Shown here: positions 1-10,220 of the stretch, in pieces
Layout of the letters: each line of letters opens with the position of its first letter
Position numbering within the stretch: the first letter of the stretch is position 1
Assembly (NCBI GenBank): GCA_001662425.1
Contig: BDDC01000177.1
Coordinates: 31,966-92,592 of the forward strand
Source of the DNA: Chlamydomonas sphaeroides
Taxonomy: Eukaryota; Chlorophyta; Chlorophyceae; Chlamydomonadales; Chlamydomonadaceae
Length of the DNA: 60,627 bases
Direction of reading: 5' to 3'
Notes under the pieces: model-generated
Databases searched by the model: none
What the model saw: only the letters and a program-made list of their open reading frames with translations
Told to the model about the DNA's origin: nothing
Position numbers and translations under genes: made by a program

Positions 1-3000
1 ATGTCGGCCGGTGGGGCCCCAGATCGGCCGGCGCCGCTGCGGGGCCCGGAGCTGCCTGCGCACGGCCAGCCGGAGGCCCTGGCCCCTCCCCTTGTGGCCC
101 CCAATGCTCGCGGGCCCTCACCAGGGGAAGCCCATCCGCTTGAGGCGCCAAACGATACCGCCAACGGTCAGTGCTGACACTACCTGCCAGGCGCCGTGGG
201 ACAGGGCATGCGTGGTGCAGGTGCACTGGGAGGCAGTGAGGTGGAGGCGGTGAGGTGGAGGCGGTTTCCAATTTGCTGCGCTCCCAAGCGCAAGCAAATT
301 GCGAGGCAAGCTAGGCCACCCGTGCCGCTCCCTGTCCCCGCAGCTCCCCTGAACCCCACCTCGGCCATTACCATGTGGACCACTCCTCCGTCGACATCAA
401 CCCAACCCTCGCCCTGCTCCAACACGCACGCTGACGCGCACGCTGCCCTTCCCCCGTTTCCCCTGCCATCCCTGCCTCCCCCACACCTGGGCCAGCACCA
501 TGAAGGCCGCGAAGAAGCGGTGGTTGAGCCGCGCCACGCAGTTGCCCATGGTGCCGCAGTGGTGGTCAAAGTGGTCCTGGAGGGGGAAGGGCCGGTGGGC
601 GGAATCCACGGCGGGGGACGTGGGCAGAGCGGTGGGCAAGGGGGAGAGGCGTTGATGGAGGCGGCAAACGTTAGCAGGCCAGGGGCCCAGGACCGCAAAG
701 CAGGCAGCTCGTGGCGTGGGCGCAAGTGAAGGGACGGTCGCCCGGAAGGGAGGGAGGCCGCGGCTAGCAGCGCGGCGTGCGTAAGCACCCTGCCTTGCCG
801 TCAGCCCAGGGCAGCCGGCTGACTGAGGCATGTTGGGGGCGGGCGGCATCGGTGCGACACACGTACGAGAAAGTGTACGACAATATACGAACACACCGTC
901 ACTCGCACCCACCCACCATGCACAGCCCGCACACTTTGCAGTGGTGGCCCCGGGCGGGGCGCCACACGTTGCACGAGTCGCAGTACTGCGGTGCGGCAGT
1001 ACGGCAGCAGCGGGGGAGCGGGCAAGCCGCCGCGTTGCTCGTGCAGCCACGCAGGCAGGCAGGCCCCCGACCAGGCAGGCCCCCGACCGGGCAGGCCCCC
1101 GACCGGGCAGGCCCCCGACCAGGTAGGCCCCCGACCGGGCAGGCCCCCTACCGGGCAGGCCCCCGACCAGGCAGGCCCCCGACCAGGCAGGCCCCCGACC
1201 AGGCAGGCCCCCGACCAGGCAGGCCCCCGACCAGGCAGGCCCCCGACCGGGCAGGCCCCCGACCAGGCCCCCGACCAGGCAGGCCCCCGACCAGGCAGGC
1301 CCCGCACCGCATGCTACATTCCATGTCCTCCGCCAGCGCCCTGCGACCCACCGCACCCTTACCCCCACACTCCCAAACGAGGCCCTCAGGGGCGGCGAGG
1401 TTCCCCCGGCCACACCTTGTGCACCACGAAGCCGCCCTCCTCGTCCACCCACTCCCCCGCAGCGGCAGCAAGCGCCATGGCTCGCCGCACATCCTCCTCG
1501 CTGACCGCCGGCCCGAGGCCCCCAGCCGCCGTCGCGCCAAAGCTGCCCGAGCCGCCGCCGCCGCCGCCGCCACCGCCGGGCCCAATGGGCCCGGGCGCGT
1601 CCCGCAGCAGCGGCGCGTAGCCGTTGTGCCCCAGCGGCGCCACGGCGGCGCTGCAGCCGCCTCCGCCGCCGCCGCCGCGGCTGCTGGCTCCGTCGCCCAG
1701 GCCCGCTGCTGCCGCCGCAGCGGGGCCCGACCCAGACCAGGGCCCGAGCCCCGCCGCCGCATTGTCTGCCACGGCTCCTTCGCCTGCGAGGCCCAGCCCT
1801 TCCGGCCCAAGCTTGCGCTGCGCTAGCCCATAGCCCTGCCGGCTGCCCGGCCGCCCCTGCGACAGCTGCCGCAGCTCCTGGCCACCGTGCGGGTGCTGCT
1901 GATGGTGCCGCTGCTGGGCGAGGGGCTGCTGACCGGCGGCCGCGAGGCGCTCCACCACCCACTCGGACCAGGGCACGGTTCGCACCCAGGAGCCGCGGGA
2001 GCTGCGGCTATACCTGAGGGGTTGGAAGGTTGGGGTGGGGTGGGAGGAGAGGGGCGTGCCGGGAAGGTGCGGATGGGGATGGTGAGCGCGGAGGGAGGCG
2101 TGCAGCGTGGCGCCGGAGCTGATGCTGGGCGGGCAAAGGCGCACGCGCGCGCGCGAACGCAGGCTGGCGCACGGCACCCGGGCCCCGGCCGCGCTCGCGC
2201 ACACTTGCCGCTCGCCCGCGCCGCAATGCAACACACGACACCCAGAGCGAGTCGGCACACACGGTGCATGGCACCCAATGACAGAACGCATGTGGCACCG
2301 TATGCAAGGGTTTGGGTAAAACACAGGGCTCTGCCAGCGCACCCGCCTGGCGTGCTAGCGGCGTCCGCGGCACGCAGCGGCCGCACCTGTGGGCTTGAGG
2401 CACCTCGCCCTGGCCGCTGTCCAGGGCCTCGACGATGGGGTCTGAGGGCGGGAGACCAACCGGCGGCATGCGTTGTTTCAGGGGGGCATGCAGGTGCTGA
2501 CGGGTAAGCAGACGGCTCCGGGCCGCTGCACTGCAACTGCAGCCCTCGGCCCATTCAATGGCATGGCGCAGGGGCGCAGGGGGCGCGAGTGCGTCCAGAT
2601 CGACCGTCGGAACCCTGGCGGCAGCTGAGGCATGCCGTGGCCATGGCACGCGGTGGCGCGCCCAGCTTTCGCCGAGCCAGCTCCACCATTGGCATGTGTT
2701 GACCCGGCCACAGCTGTCCGTACTGCTGCGGCGCAGGGTCACGGTGCCAGCGTACCTCGTTCGGAGCGCGGCGCGCCCTTGACGATGCCGGGGTCCGCTA
2801 GGTGCGTTAGCCACAGCAGGCCGAACGAGGCCGCCAGCAGCACCGCTATGATGGCCTGGTACCAGCCAGGCAGCCCGCGCACGCTGCACGGTACAGGTAG
2901 AGCGGAGAGGCAAGAGAGGTGAGGACACAGGATGGTATTCGTCTGGACCGGGATGCTCCAGGAAGTCCACGTCGTGTGGCGCGAACGGTATGCTGGGCAG

Positions 3001-3186
3001 CTGTCGGCCTGCGCACCCGCAGCCGAACACGCAGCCTGCCATGACCACATAGTAGCCTGTGAGGGCTGGGGGGCGTGAGGCGCCGAGGGGCGGGGGTGGC
3101 AGGAGGGGTGGAGGTGCAGCGAGCAAGACAGGTGGCGAGCCCGGCGAGGACCTACCCCACACGCCTATCGAGCGACACGTGCCCAT
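1..3186 (-). CDS. DHHC-type protein S-acyltransferase (palmitoyltransferase), 3' end missing
   Basis: Membrane enzyme that transfers palmitate from an autoacylated cysteine to cysteines of client proteins. The sequence shows the family layout in order. A hydrophobic exon (about 2756-2883) ends in the family signature DPGIVKG. A linker exon (about 2387-2436) follows, then a long Gly/Ala-rich loop exon (1416 to about 2010). The Cys-rich domain is split over two exons: YCDSCNVWRPARGHHCKVC (about 917-987) and DHFDHHCGTMGNC (487-576), which contains the catalytic DHHC. The last visible exon (about 119-190) is hydrophobic with a basic end. The gene continues beyond base 1. The start (ATG at 3186) is the best in-frame Met upstream, but the phase between the second and third exons did not close cleanly, so the N-terminus is provisional. 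The intron between the loop exon and the zinc domain holds a 16-bp minisatellite. The family call is secure; the substrate is unknown. Confidence 0.85.
1060..1307. repeat. 16-bp minisatellite in a DHHC-gene intron
   Basis: About 15 tandem copies of a unit close to GACCAGGCAGGCCCCC, with single-base variants (CCAGG/CCGGG/CCAGGTAGG). Because 16 is not a multiple of three and the unit has no stop, several reading frames on both strands stay open and imitate Pro/Gly-rich proteins. It sits between the loop exon and the first zinc-binding exon of the DHHC gene. Confidence 0.95.
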
Positions 3187-3641
3187 TCTTTGGGCTATAA
3201 AGGATGCTTGCGAACTATGTCACGACGAGCAGCGAAGGTTCGCTGACGAGCCTAGCTCAGCATCGAAGTCAACGACGCAGAACATGTTGCATGCAAACTG
3301 TTATAATAATGCTACGGTCGATTTATGGTAGGCATTCATCTTGCGCCTGTGGTGTTACGGGAGTGAGTATGGTAGGGCATAGAGGAAGTCCTGGCTGCAA
3401 GTGTGGTCGCAGTGCTAAGTAATTGCGTGTATATTGCGCTAGGGCCAAGCCCCGAGCGGAAGTGCAGGACACAGGAAGGGCGGGGGAGGGCGGGGGTTAT
3501 TACGGGTAGTGAAAAGGCACACGCACCCATACCCTGGCCGCAGAGGCCAAGCCCCTGCCTTTCCCACAGCAGCGATCAGTCGTTTATACCTTCCACTACT
3601 CACTCGCTTCTGTGTGTTATAGTACCGTCTCTCCGCTCGCG
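3187..3641. promoter_or_regulatory. Shared divergent promoter region, DHHC gene / acireductone dioxygenase gene
   Basis: 455 bp separate the two start codons, which point away from each other. The stretch is visibly richer in A/T than the neighbouring introns (for example around 3290-3330 and 3570-3630), as expected near transcription starts in these algae. No convincing TATA box can be assigned to either gene. The inference is a bidirectional promoter; no motif was proven. Confidence 0.6.
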
Positions 3642-5562
3642 ATGGCAACTCCCGAGTTCACGCCCGAGGAGCTGGCGCTTGCCCAGGTACTAGCGTAACT
3701 ACAAACGCACGGCAGCACGGCTTGGACGGGCCCGCAGACGTGCCACCTGCCTTTTGCCATCGCGCTGCGACAGAAGCGAGCATATGAGGTCCCTGCACCA
3801 GCCTGAATTTCCTCAACGACACCAGCTATTGCCCTGTTGCCGCAGCCGGACGCGCCCGAGACGGCAACGATTGACGCGTGGTACATGGACGACACGACTG
3901 AGGACCAGCGCCTGCCACACAGGTGTGTCATGCTGCTTCCTACACCCCGGCATGCGTCTCGAGCTCAACCGACGTCAGTGAACGCGTCACAAGCGGGGCA
4001 AACGGCCCTAGGGACGACGGAGGCACGCCGCCTGCGGGCAGCCGGGGCCCGGCGGCGCCGAGGGTGCGCCTGCCCCAGCCTGACACCGCGCTGGGTTCTC
4101 GGAGCAGCACCGCCCCGGCCACACACGCTTCCCCTTCGCTTATGTGATATCCTCATTCACGCCGCAGGCTGGAGCCCAACGAGCCCTGCCCGCTGTCAAA
4201 GCTGCGCGAGCTGGGCGTGCTGTACTGGCGCCTGGACGCTGACCAGCACGAGACCGACCCCCGCCTGGCCGCCATCCGCAAGGTCTACAACTACTCGTAT
4301 ACGGTACGGCGCGCGCACCAGGCTGCCTTCCGTACAGCTCCGTACGGCGAGCTCCGTATGCCGCCGCCCGCCATGCCCGCCGTCGCCGCCTAGTCCACTC
4401 ATCGGCTCATTGTTTTGCCCGCTCATAGTCTAGAGGCCCGCAGGGCCCTTGGCAGAGCTGCAGCTGTTGACCTGGCTGCGCCGCGCCCACCCATCCACAA
4501 CCGCTCCAACAGGAGATTGTCAACATCTCTGCCGCCACGCTGCCCGACTACGAGAACAAGATCAAGAGCTTCTACATGGAGCACATCCACAACGACGACG
4601 AGATCCGCTACGTGCTGGACGGCTCGGGTGCGCAGCGCTATCAGATCGATAGACCCCGGCGGGAGATGACGCCCTCACGACTTCTCTCCTTCACGCCTCG
4701 GCCGCCCTGACACCCTCGCGGCCGCCAGATGCTTCGTCACGTACGCCCTCTGTGTTGCGCCCACCCTGGCGCCACCACTGCGCCCCAACACACCTGGCCT
4801 CTGCCCTCCTCGCCCCGGCATTCGCATTCGCGTCTGCCCCAACGGCCCCTGTCCCCGCCCCTACCCGGCCCCTACCCGGCCCAGGCTACTTTGACGTGCG
4901 CGACCTTGCCGACCGCTGGATCCGCATCGACTGCCGCAAGGGCGACCTGATCGTGCTGCCGGAGGGCATCTACCACCGCTTCACTCTGGACACAAACAAC
5001 TACACCAAGGTGGGGGAGGGCGAGGAGGAGTGGGCGGCATGGGATGGGGAGAAGAGGGGAAGGAGGGCCAGGTGAGAAAGAGGTTGTGCGCCCCTCGCGT
5101 GAATACAGTACCCCAGCCAGCACGGACACCTTAGCCGGCACAGCGCCATTCCGTCACTCCCATCTCGTACCCACCCAGTCTCTTCCCCGCTCCCACCATG
5201 GGACTTGTTATCTGTCCTCGCTACCTCTCTTCCCATCCCATCACATATCTCCCCGGTCCCACTACGCGCCGCACCGCCTCCCCCCTCTCCCTGATCCGTC
5301 CCTGCCCCGGTTCCTCGCATCCCCACGCTCTGACCCTCCCCCCGCCTATTTGTTACCTTTGTTACCTCCCCCTCACCCATCTCTTCCCATGCGACACCCA
5401 CACGACCCCGCTGCTCCTTTGCCCCATCCGCAGGCGATGCGGCTGTTTGTGGGCGAGCCCGTGTGGACCCCGCACAACCGGCCGCAGGAGGACAACCCCT
5501 CGCGCGCCAAGTACCTGGCCAAGTTCGGGCCGGGCGCCGGCGCCGTGCCCGCGAGCGCCTAA
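3642..5562 (+). CDS. ARD1: Acireductone dioxygenase (methionine salvage), complete, six exons
   Basis: Cupin metalloenzyme (Fe or Ni) that oxidises 1,2-dihydroxy-3-keto-5-methylthiopentene to the 2-keto acid precursor of methionine in the methylthioadenosine salvage cycle. Exons: 3642-3686, 3846-3922, 4168-4303, 4513-4627, 4885-5009, 5434-5562. All junctions are GT-AG and all phases close, giving 627 nt and 208 residues, a normal length for eukaryotic ARD. Visible motifs are the opening W(Y)MDD region, LYWRLDAD, the metal-binding EHIHNDDEIRYVLDGSGYF (two His and one Glu of the H-x-H...E set), and the second metal-site His in LPEGIYHRF. The C-terminus has the family pattern for residues after the cupin barrel (RLFVGEPVWTPHNRP). 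No targeting peptide is seen, so it is probably cytosolic. It is divergent from the acyltransferase gene. Confidence 0.96.
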
Positions 5563-6777
5563 ACTCCTGCGGCTGGGGTGTGTCGCCAGGAGCGTCGGTG
5601 GGGGCGGGGGTCGGCAGGAGGGCCGGCGTGCACGAGCGAGCGTGCGGCCGGGGGAGTGTGTTGTGGAAGGGGCCCCGAAGGAACGGAGAGCCCAGTGGCG
5701 CTGTAGAGGTAGGGAGGCGGCGGGTGTGCCTGCGCCGCGGGCAGGGACGGAGGCGGAGGCAGGGCGCGTGGGCTGCGCCTTTGCATGCAGGGGGCAGGCG
5801 GGTAGCGGAGTGGATGAGCGGGCAGCTGAGCGCTGCGCTGGTGGCTCTGCTCGGCGTGTGCGCAGCTGCGCATGGGTTGGGCTGCTGTGTGTGAGTCCCG
5901 CTGGGGCGCAGCGGTCGGCAGCTGGACCCCCTGTGCGATGAACGGGGGCCTCTTGAATGCTACGCCGCCGAGCACCGTTGGGGCGCCAGAACCGGCGCGC
6001 GGCGCTGCGGTGCAGCGCCGTTGCGGCGCGGGGCGGGGCGGCGGGTGGTGTGGGGTGCAGGGCGGGACAGGGGACGGGCGGGGGAGGGGGGGATGATGCC
6101 AGCTGAGTACTTTACCGTGTCACGATACGAAGCCATGGGCTGAGGCAGGGGTGCGGACCTGCCCGTGGCCGCCGCCTGTGGGGATGAGGGCCCGCTGCCT
6201 GGGTGACTGCCCAGGTGCCGCCTGTGCGGATGAGGGGCTTCCCCGCTGCGTGGGGGCCATGTGGCTGTGATGTCGCACAAGGCACACCTGGGATGCCCAG
6301 GAAGCCTCCTCTCATAGCCTGTGTGCAGCATCTCATACAGCCCCAGTACCGCGGGGGGCACGGGGCCTGGCTGGCGGCCTGCGAGCGAGTCAGGTCCCGC
6401 GGCTGTGACGGCTGGCGGAACTATGCTCCTCAAGCTCATGCGCCCATAGCCGCGCCGCCCAGTCCTTTCGAACCGGCATCTCTCCGCCGGACGGCACACC
6501 CCGCGCCGGTGGTTCCCTCCACCCCCACCGCGCTGCGAGTGCAGGACGGGTCCGGCCGCGCAATGCAGCGCATCCCCAAGCGGTCCACGGCGTCCGCACT
6601 AGCACATGCACAGCCGAGAGTCGCCCCACACGCTGCCAGTAACCCCCTCGCACACCCTTGCCCAACCGCGCAGCGCTGCGCCGCTCTTCCCCCAACAGCG
6701 CCCCCGGCGCTTGCCATCGTCCGAAGCCACGCCGCAAAGCCAGCCGCGCACTGCTTGTTTGGCGCGTAGGCCAGCGC
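5563..6777. other. Convergent intergenic stretch without a supported gene
   Basis: Lies between the ends of the dioxygenase gene (plus) and the LRR gene (minus). It is GC-rich with scattered open frames that lack splice-consistent homology. A short inverted repeat CCTGGG...CCCAGG is present near 6200-6216. No TGTAA polyadenylation signal was found for the dioxygenase within the first 600 bases. Confidence 0.5.
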
Positions 6778-7130
6778 CTAGCCAGCCAGCATCTCCGAGT
6801 CGCCGCCCGAGTCGTCGGCATCGGAGGAATCGCTGCCGTACCCGCTGGCCCCGCGCTCAGCCCCCCACTCCTCCTCCTCGCCAGCGCCTGGGCGGTCCAG
6901 CTCGGCGCTCGTCAGCAAACAGCAGCGGCTCAAGGCCGCGGCACACAGCCGCTGCAGCACGCCATCGTGCAGCAGCCCCACGTGCACGATTGAGGGGGAG
7001 GGCCACACGGGCAGCAGGGGCAGTCGCACTAGTGTCGTGCCCAGGCGCAGCCCGCCTGCTGCGGACCCGAGCGACGTGGGCCCGTCCACACGGCTGTCCA
7101 GCAGATAGTGGTCACATGCACAACCAGGGC
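6778..7130 (-). CDS. Possible alternative or additional 3' exon of the LRR gene (acidic Ser/Asp tail)
   Basis: A minus-strand open stretch ending in TAG at 6778 encodes about 100-115 residues: a hydrophobic, protein-like part (DGPTSLG, LRLGTTLVRLPLLPVW, HDGVLQRLC) and an acidic Ser/Asp/Glu tail (GSDSSDADDSGGDSE). It has no good ATG. It lies directly downstream of the last LRR exon, where a CAG|GT donor near 7477 could splice to an acceptor near 7130. The sequence therefore allows it to be the true last exon of that gene. It could also be a fragment of another gene. Not recognised as a known family. Confidence 0.35.
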
Positions 7131-7150
7131 TCGAATCTTGGTAGTTGCAC

Positions 7151-7247
7151 AGGTCACCAAGGTCACCCGACGTGTTGGCCGTTTGGACTGAAGTCGCCCG
7201 GGCTGGGTGACCTCAGGCGATGGGAAGTCACCGACCCCGGGTGACTT
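7151..7247. repeat. Cluster of GGTCACC/GGTGACC inverted repeats
   Basis: Two perfect inverted repeats lie side by side. AGGTCACCC at 7160-7168 pairs with GGGTGACCT at 7205-7213. AAGTCACC at 7225-7232 pairs with GGTGACTT at 7240-7247, with a 7-nt loop. A further GGTCACC is at 7152. They lie just 3' of the LRR coding exons, either in the 3' flank or in a last intron. They may be a remnant of a small inverted-repeat element; this is inference. Confidence 0.6.
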
Positions 7248-7454
7248 GGCAGCGGGGAAGATGCGCGCTCTGTGCACAACCACGCGCCACCGATCCCCTG
7301 CACCCCCACGAAACGGCCCACCGCATCGCTCGCCACGCGCCTGGCAAGAGGGCACGTAGCCGCCGCTGCCTTTTGAAAGCAATTGAAACCGTGTGAACCC
7401 CTACAACCTAAACACTGTCCAGCCAGCATCTAGTCTCTGCGCCGTACACGCCCC

Positions 7455-10018
7455 CTACGTCCCAGGCCCCAGCCCGACCTGGGCGTGGTGTGTGTCGCAC
7501 ACACGCAGCCGCAGCTTGCCGCGGTAGCCGCCCGTGTAAAGAGGCAGCAGGGCGTCCAGCAGCGCCTGCCGGCACCGCTCCGCCTGGAGGCGGCTGCGAG
7601 CCGCCTCGTTGTCGTCGGGCATGGCGCCGTCGCAGCTGAGCACGAGCTCGCGCAGGCGCGGCGCAGCGGCCAGGGCTGGCAGGCCGGCGGGGTCAAAGGC
7701 GCACGGCCACTTGAGGTCGAGCACCTGGGTGGGCCGGGTGGGTTGGGTTGGGTTGGGTGGGGACAGGGGTACAGGGGGGCAGGGGGGCAACGGGACAGGG
7801 AGATAGGGGGGACAGGGGGAACAGGGACAGCAGCAGCTAGGCTACCTTTGTAACGCCACAACGGCAGGAGGGGCAGCCACTCAGCCTTCCCCTGCTGCTG
7901 GGTCAGAGCACACTCCGCTCCCCCGAAACCAGCCCACCTCCAGGCTGCGCGCCTCGCGGCCGACGGCCTCCAGGTCGCCAGCTGACAGCCGGACCCCTGT
8001 CAGCTTGACGCAGCGGAGCGCCCTGCGTGGCGGTGGCGGGTAGGGGCCGCGGAGCGCCGTGCGTGGCGGTGCCGTGCAGGGTCCGGCCACGCAGGCACAG
8101 CAATGCACACAGGGAGGCCACGGCACATACAAGCGGCCCCTGCGCAGAGGCACTCGTGCGCCTGTCAGCCCAGCAGCACAGTCGGTTCCCCTCTTTCCCG
8201 CACCACGCAACCACCCGCTGCGGCAGCCAACGCTGACGGGCCCTACCTGCACAGCGGCGCCAGCCACAAGCCGTGGCCCGCTGCTGCGGCCGGCGGCGCC
8301 AGCAGCTCGCCACCGCCGCGCTCCTCCGTTCTTTCAACCACCACGTGCACGGCGGGGGCCGCGCAGCAGCGAGCCAGCAGGGACGCTGCGGCGGCCAGCG
8401 CCTCGCCGGCGGCCGGCAGCAGCGCGCCGCGTCCCTCCGTGTGCCGGCCCGCCTTGAGACACAGGCACGCGGGCTCGCCGCCGGACAGCGGGCCGGCCGG
8501 CAGCCAGCCGACGCGGCGCCGGTCGCCGGCCGACGCTGCTAGCGCCGCCAGCATCTCTGGCGCGAGCGTGTGGCCCATCAGGACGAGCTCCTCGAGGCCC
8601 GGCGGCAGCTGACAGGGCGGCGGCAGCTCGGTGAGCGCCGTGGCGTCAGGGAAGCCGCCGGGCCGGCTGGGTCCGCTGAAGCTCGCGGCGCCGAGCCGAG
8701 TCAGCGCCGTCATGGAGCCCAGGCCGGCCGTGTCCAGGCCGAACCCGGGCAGCTGCAGCTCCCGTAGGCGGGGGCAGCAGGCTGCAAAGTGCGCAGCCTC
8801 CAGCGTGGCGCCAGGCCAGCTGCAGTCGCTGCCGCGGAGCTCCAGGCGGGTGACCGCCGGCAGCAGCCGCAGCAGGCACGGCAGGTGCTACAGCGGGCCC
8901 GCGAGCCCGACCGACAGCAATCGCAGCCGGCCCAGCACGGACACGGTGGCTGGATCCAGCTGCTGCGCCGCCTCCGGTGAGGGCACGATGCAGCCAACGT
9001 CAATCGCCAGCTCCTCCACAGGGCGGGGCAGGGCCGCCAGCAGCGCCTGCACCGTTGCCGCCAGCCGCTCCGCCTGCGAGCAGTCGTCGAGTGCCGCAAG
9101 GCCCAGGCTGCGCAGCTTGGCGAGGGGTGCGAGCGCCAGAGCCAGCATGTCTAGCTGCTGCTTGGCCTGGGTCGCGGCGGGAATGGACCGCTCGACCCTA
9201 TCGAACGCCGCCAGGTCCAGGGCCACCAGCGATGTGAAGGGAGCCAGCCAGCCGGCCAGCCAGGGCATCGTGACGAGGGCCTGCAGGCCCCTCAGCTCGG
9301 TGATGCGTGACGCGGCGGGCCGCAGAGCATCTAGCACCGCTGCGGTGGCCAGCGCCGTGTCTGTGAGGCGGACGCTGGTGAGGCCCGAGGCCGGCGCTGC
9401 GTGCTCGGCACCGCCCGCGAGGAGCGCCAGCCCGTGCATGGCGTTGCTTGTGCCAGAGATGCGCGACGCGCTGCCTGACAGCACAAGCGACGTAACGCTC
9501 GGCAGCGCGAGCCTGGCGGCGAGCGCCGTATCAGGGCTGAGCAGCTGGGCCGGGGACAGCGCGAGCTGCGTGGTCGGGAGCGACCTGTGGAATGCTTCGA
9601 TGTGCTCGAGCAGCTCGGTACTGGTGGGCTAGGCGGGCGGGTCAGGTGGGGGACATGAACGAGGTGAGGGCTGAGGGTTGGTGCACTGCGGGGGAGGGAC
9701 GCAAGCTGGCGGGCAAGGGTGCAGGGCGGGGCATGGCAACCTTCGTGCACGGCGGCATGCCAGCCCGACCTCACATGCCACGATGTCGACGTTGCGCAGC
9801 GCGAGGCTCTTCAGGACAAGGTTTTCGCGCAGTTGAAGACAGGTCCGGTCTACAGCACGCAGCTGGGCCGCCTCCTGCCTTGTCAGATGGCGAGTGACAA
9901 GCGGCAGCAAGTCGCCGGAGCAGACCGTGGCAAAGCCCTCACACGCGTTTGTGCTGGTGACTGCCATGAGGAGGCTGTGACAGCTGCTATCGTCTAAATT
10001 TAAGCTTGAGGTTGACAT
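7455..10018 (-). CDS. Leucine-rich-repeat protein with F-box-like N-terminus; in-frame TAG interrupts the main exon
   Basis: Predicted LRR adaptor or scaffold protein of roughly 660 residues. Exon 1 (about 9778-10018) starts MSTSSLNLDD and has a helical F-box-like segment (DLLPLVTRHLTRQEAAQLRAV). The main exon (about 8245-9628) carries irregular LRR-type units such as LRSLGLAAL, LRLLSVGLAGPL, VTRLELRGSDC, LRELQLPGFGL and LEELVLMGHTL. Two shorter exons follow (about 7935-8035, ALRCVKLTGVRLSAGDLEAV; 7455-7730, VLDLKWPCAFDPAG and LRELVLSCDG). A TAG at 8888-8890 interrupts the main exon while the same frame continues LRR sequence on both sides, so CAG to TAG is the simplest explanation: sequencing error, null allele or young pseudogene. 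The exon 1/exon 2 phase fits only if a GTGGCA donor just before 9782 is used. Family confidence is moderate because these LRRs are divergent. Confidence 0.65.
7735..7829 (+). repeat. G-run-rich stretch (G-quadruplex-like) in an LRR-gene intron
   Basis: More than ten runs of three or more G on the plus strand, starting with a repeated GGGTT pattern and continuing as GGGGACAGGGG-type units. It lies in the intron between the last two LRR exons, on the template strand of that gene. Confidence 0.7.
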
Positions 10019-10220
10019 AGCACATCTGGGAGGAAACACGCACAGCAAAGCTGTGACCTGCTGTGACTAAGGTGCGGCACGGGGCGAAAGCCAAGCTCGC
10101 CCCCCATCAGGCGGCGGAACGATTTCACGTGCGCAGGACACAGGACACATATGGCCCAATCTGGACGGAAAAACGGTGCATCTTCTCCTCGTCCTTTGTC
10201 TGAAGCTGTCTAACATCCTG
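10019..10220. other. Short tandem intergenic spacer
   Basis: About 200 bp separate the stop of the DUF3431-like gene from the start codon of the LRR gene, both on the minus strand. It must hold the 3' UTR of one and the promoter of the other. No TATA box or TGTAA signal was recognised. Confidence 0.5.

Noticed and set aside
1060..1307. Possible CRISPR-like array
   Set aside because: Units are directly adjacent with no unique spacers, in a eukaryotic intron.
397..1962. Minus-strand 521-codon frame including a repeated Pro/Gly protein
   Set aside because: Contains the true DHHC exon but otherwise reads introns and the 16-bp minisatellite; only the exon piece is real.
7125..7145. tRNA B-box-like GGCTCGAATCTTGG
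   Set aside because: No matching T-stem, anticodon arm or acceptor stem could be folded around it on either strand.
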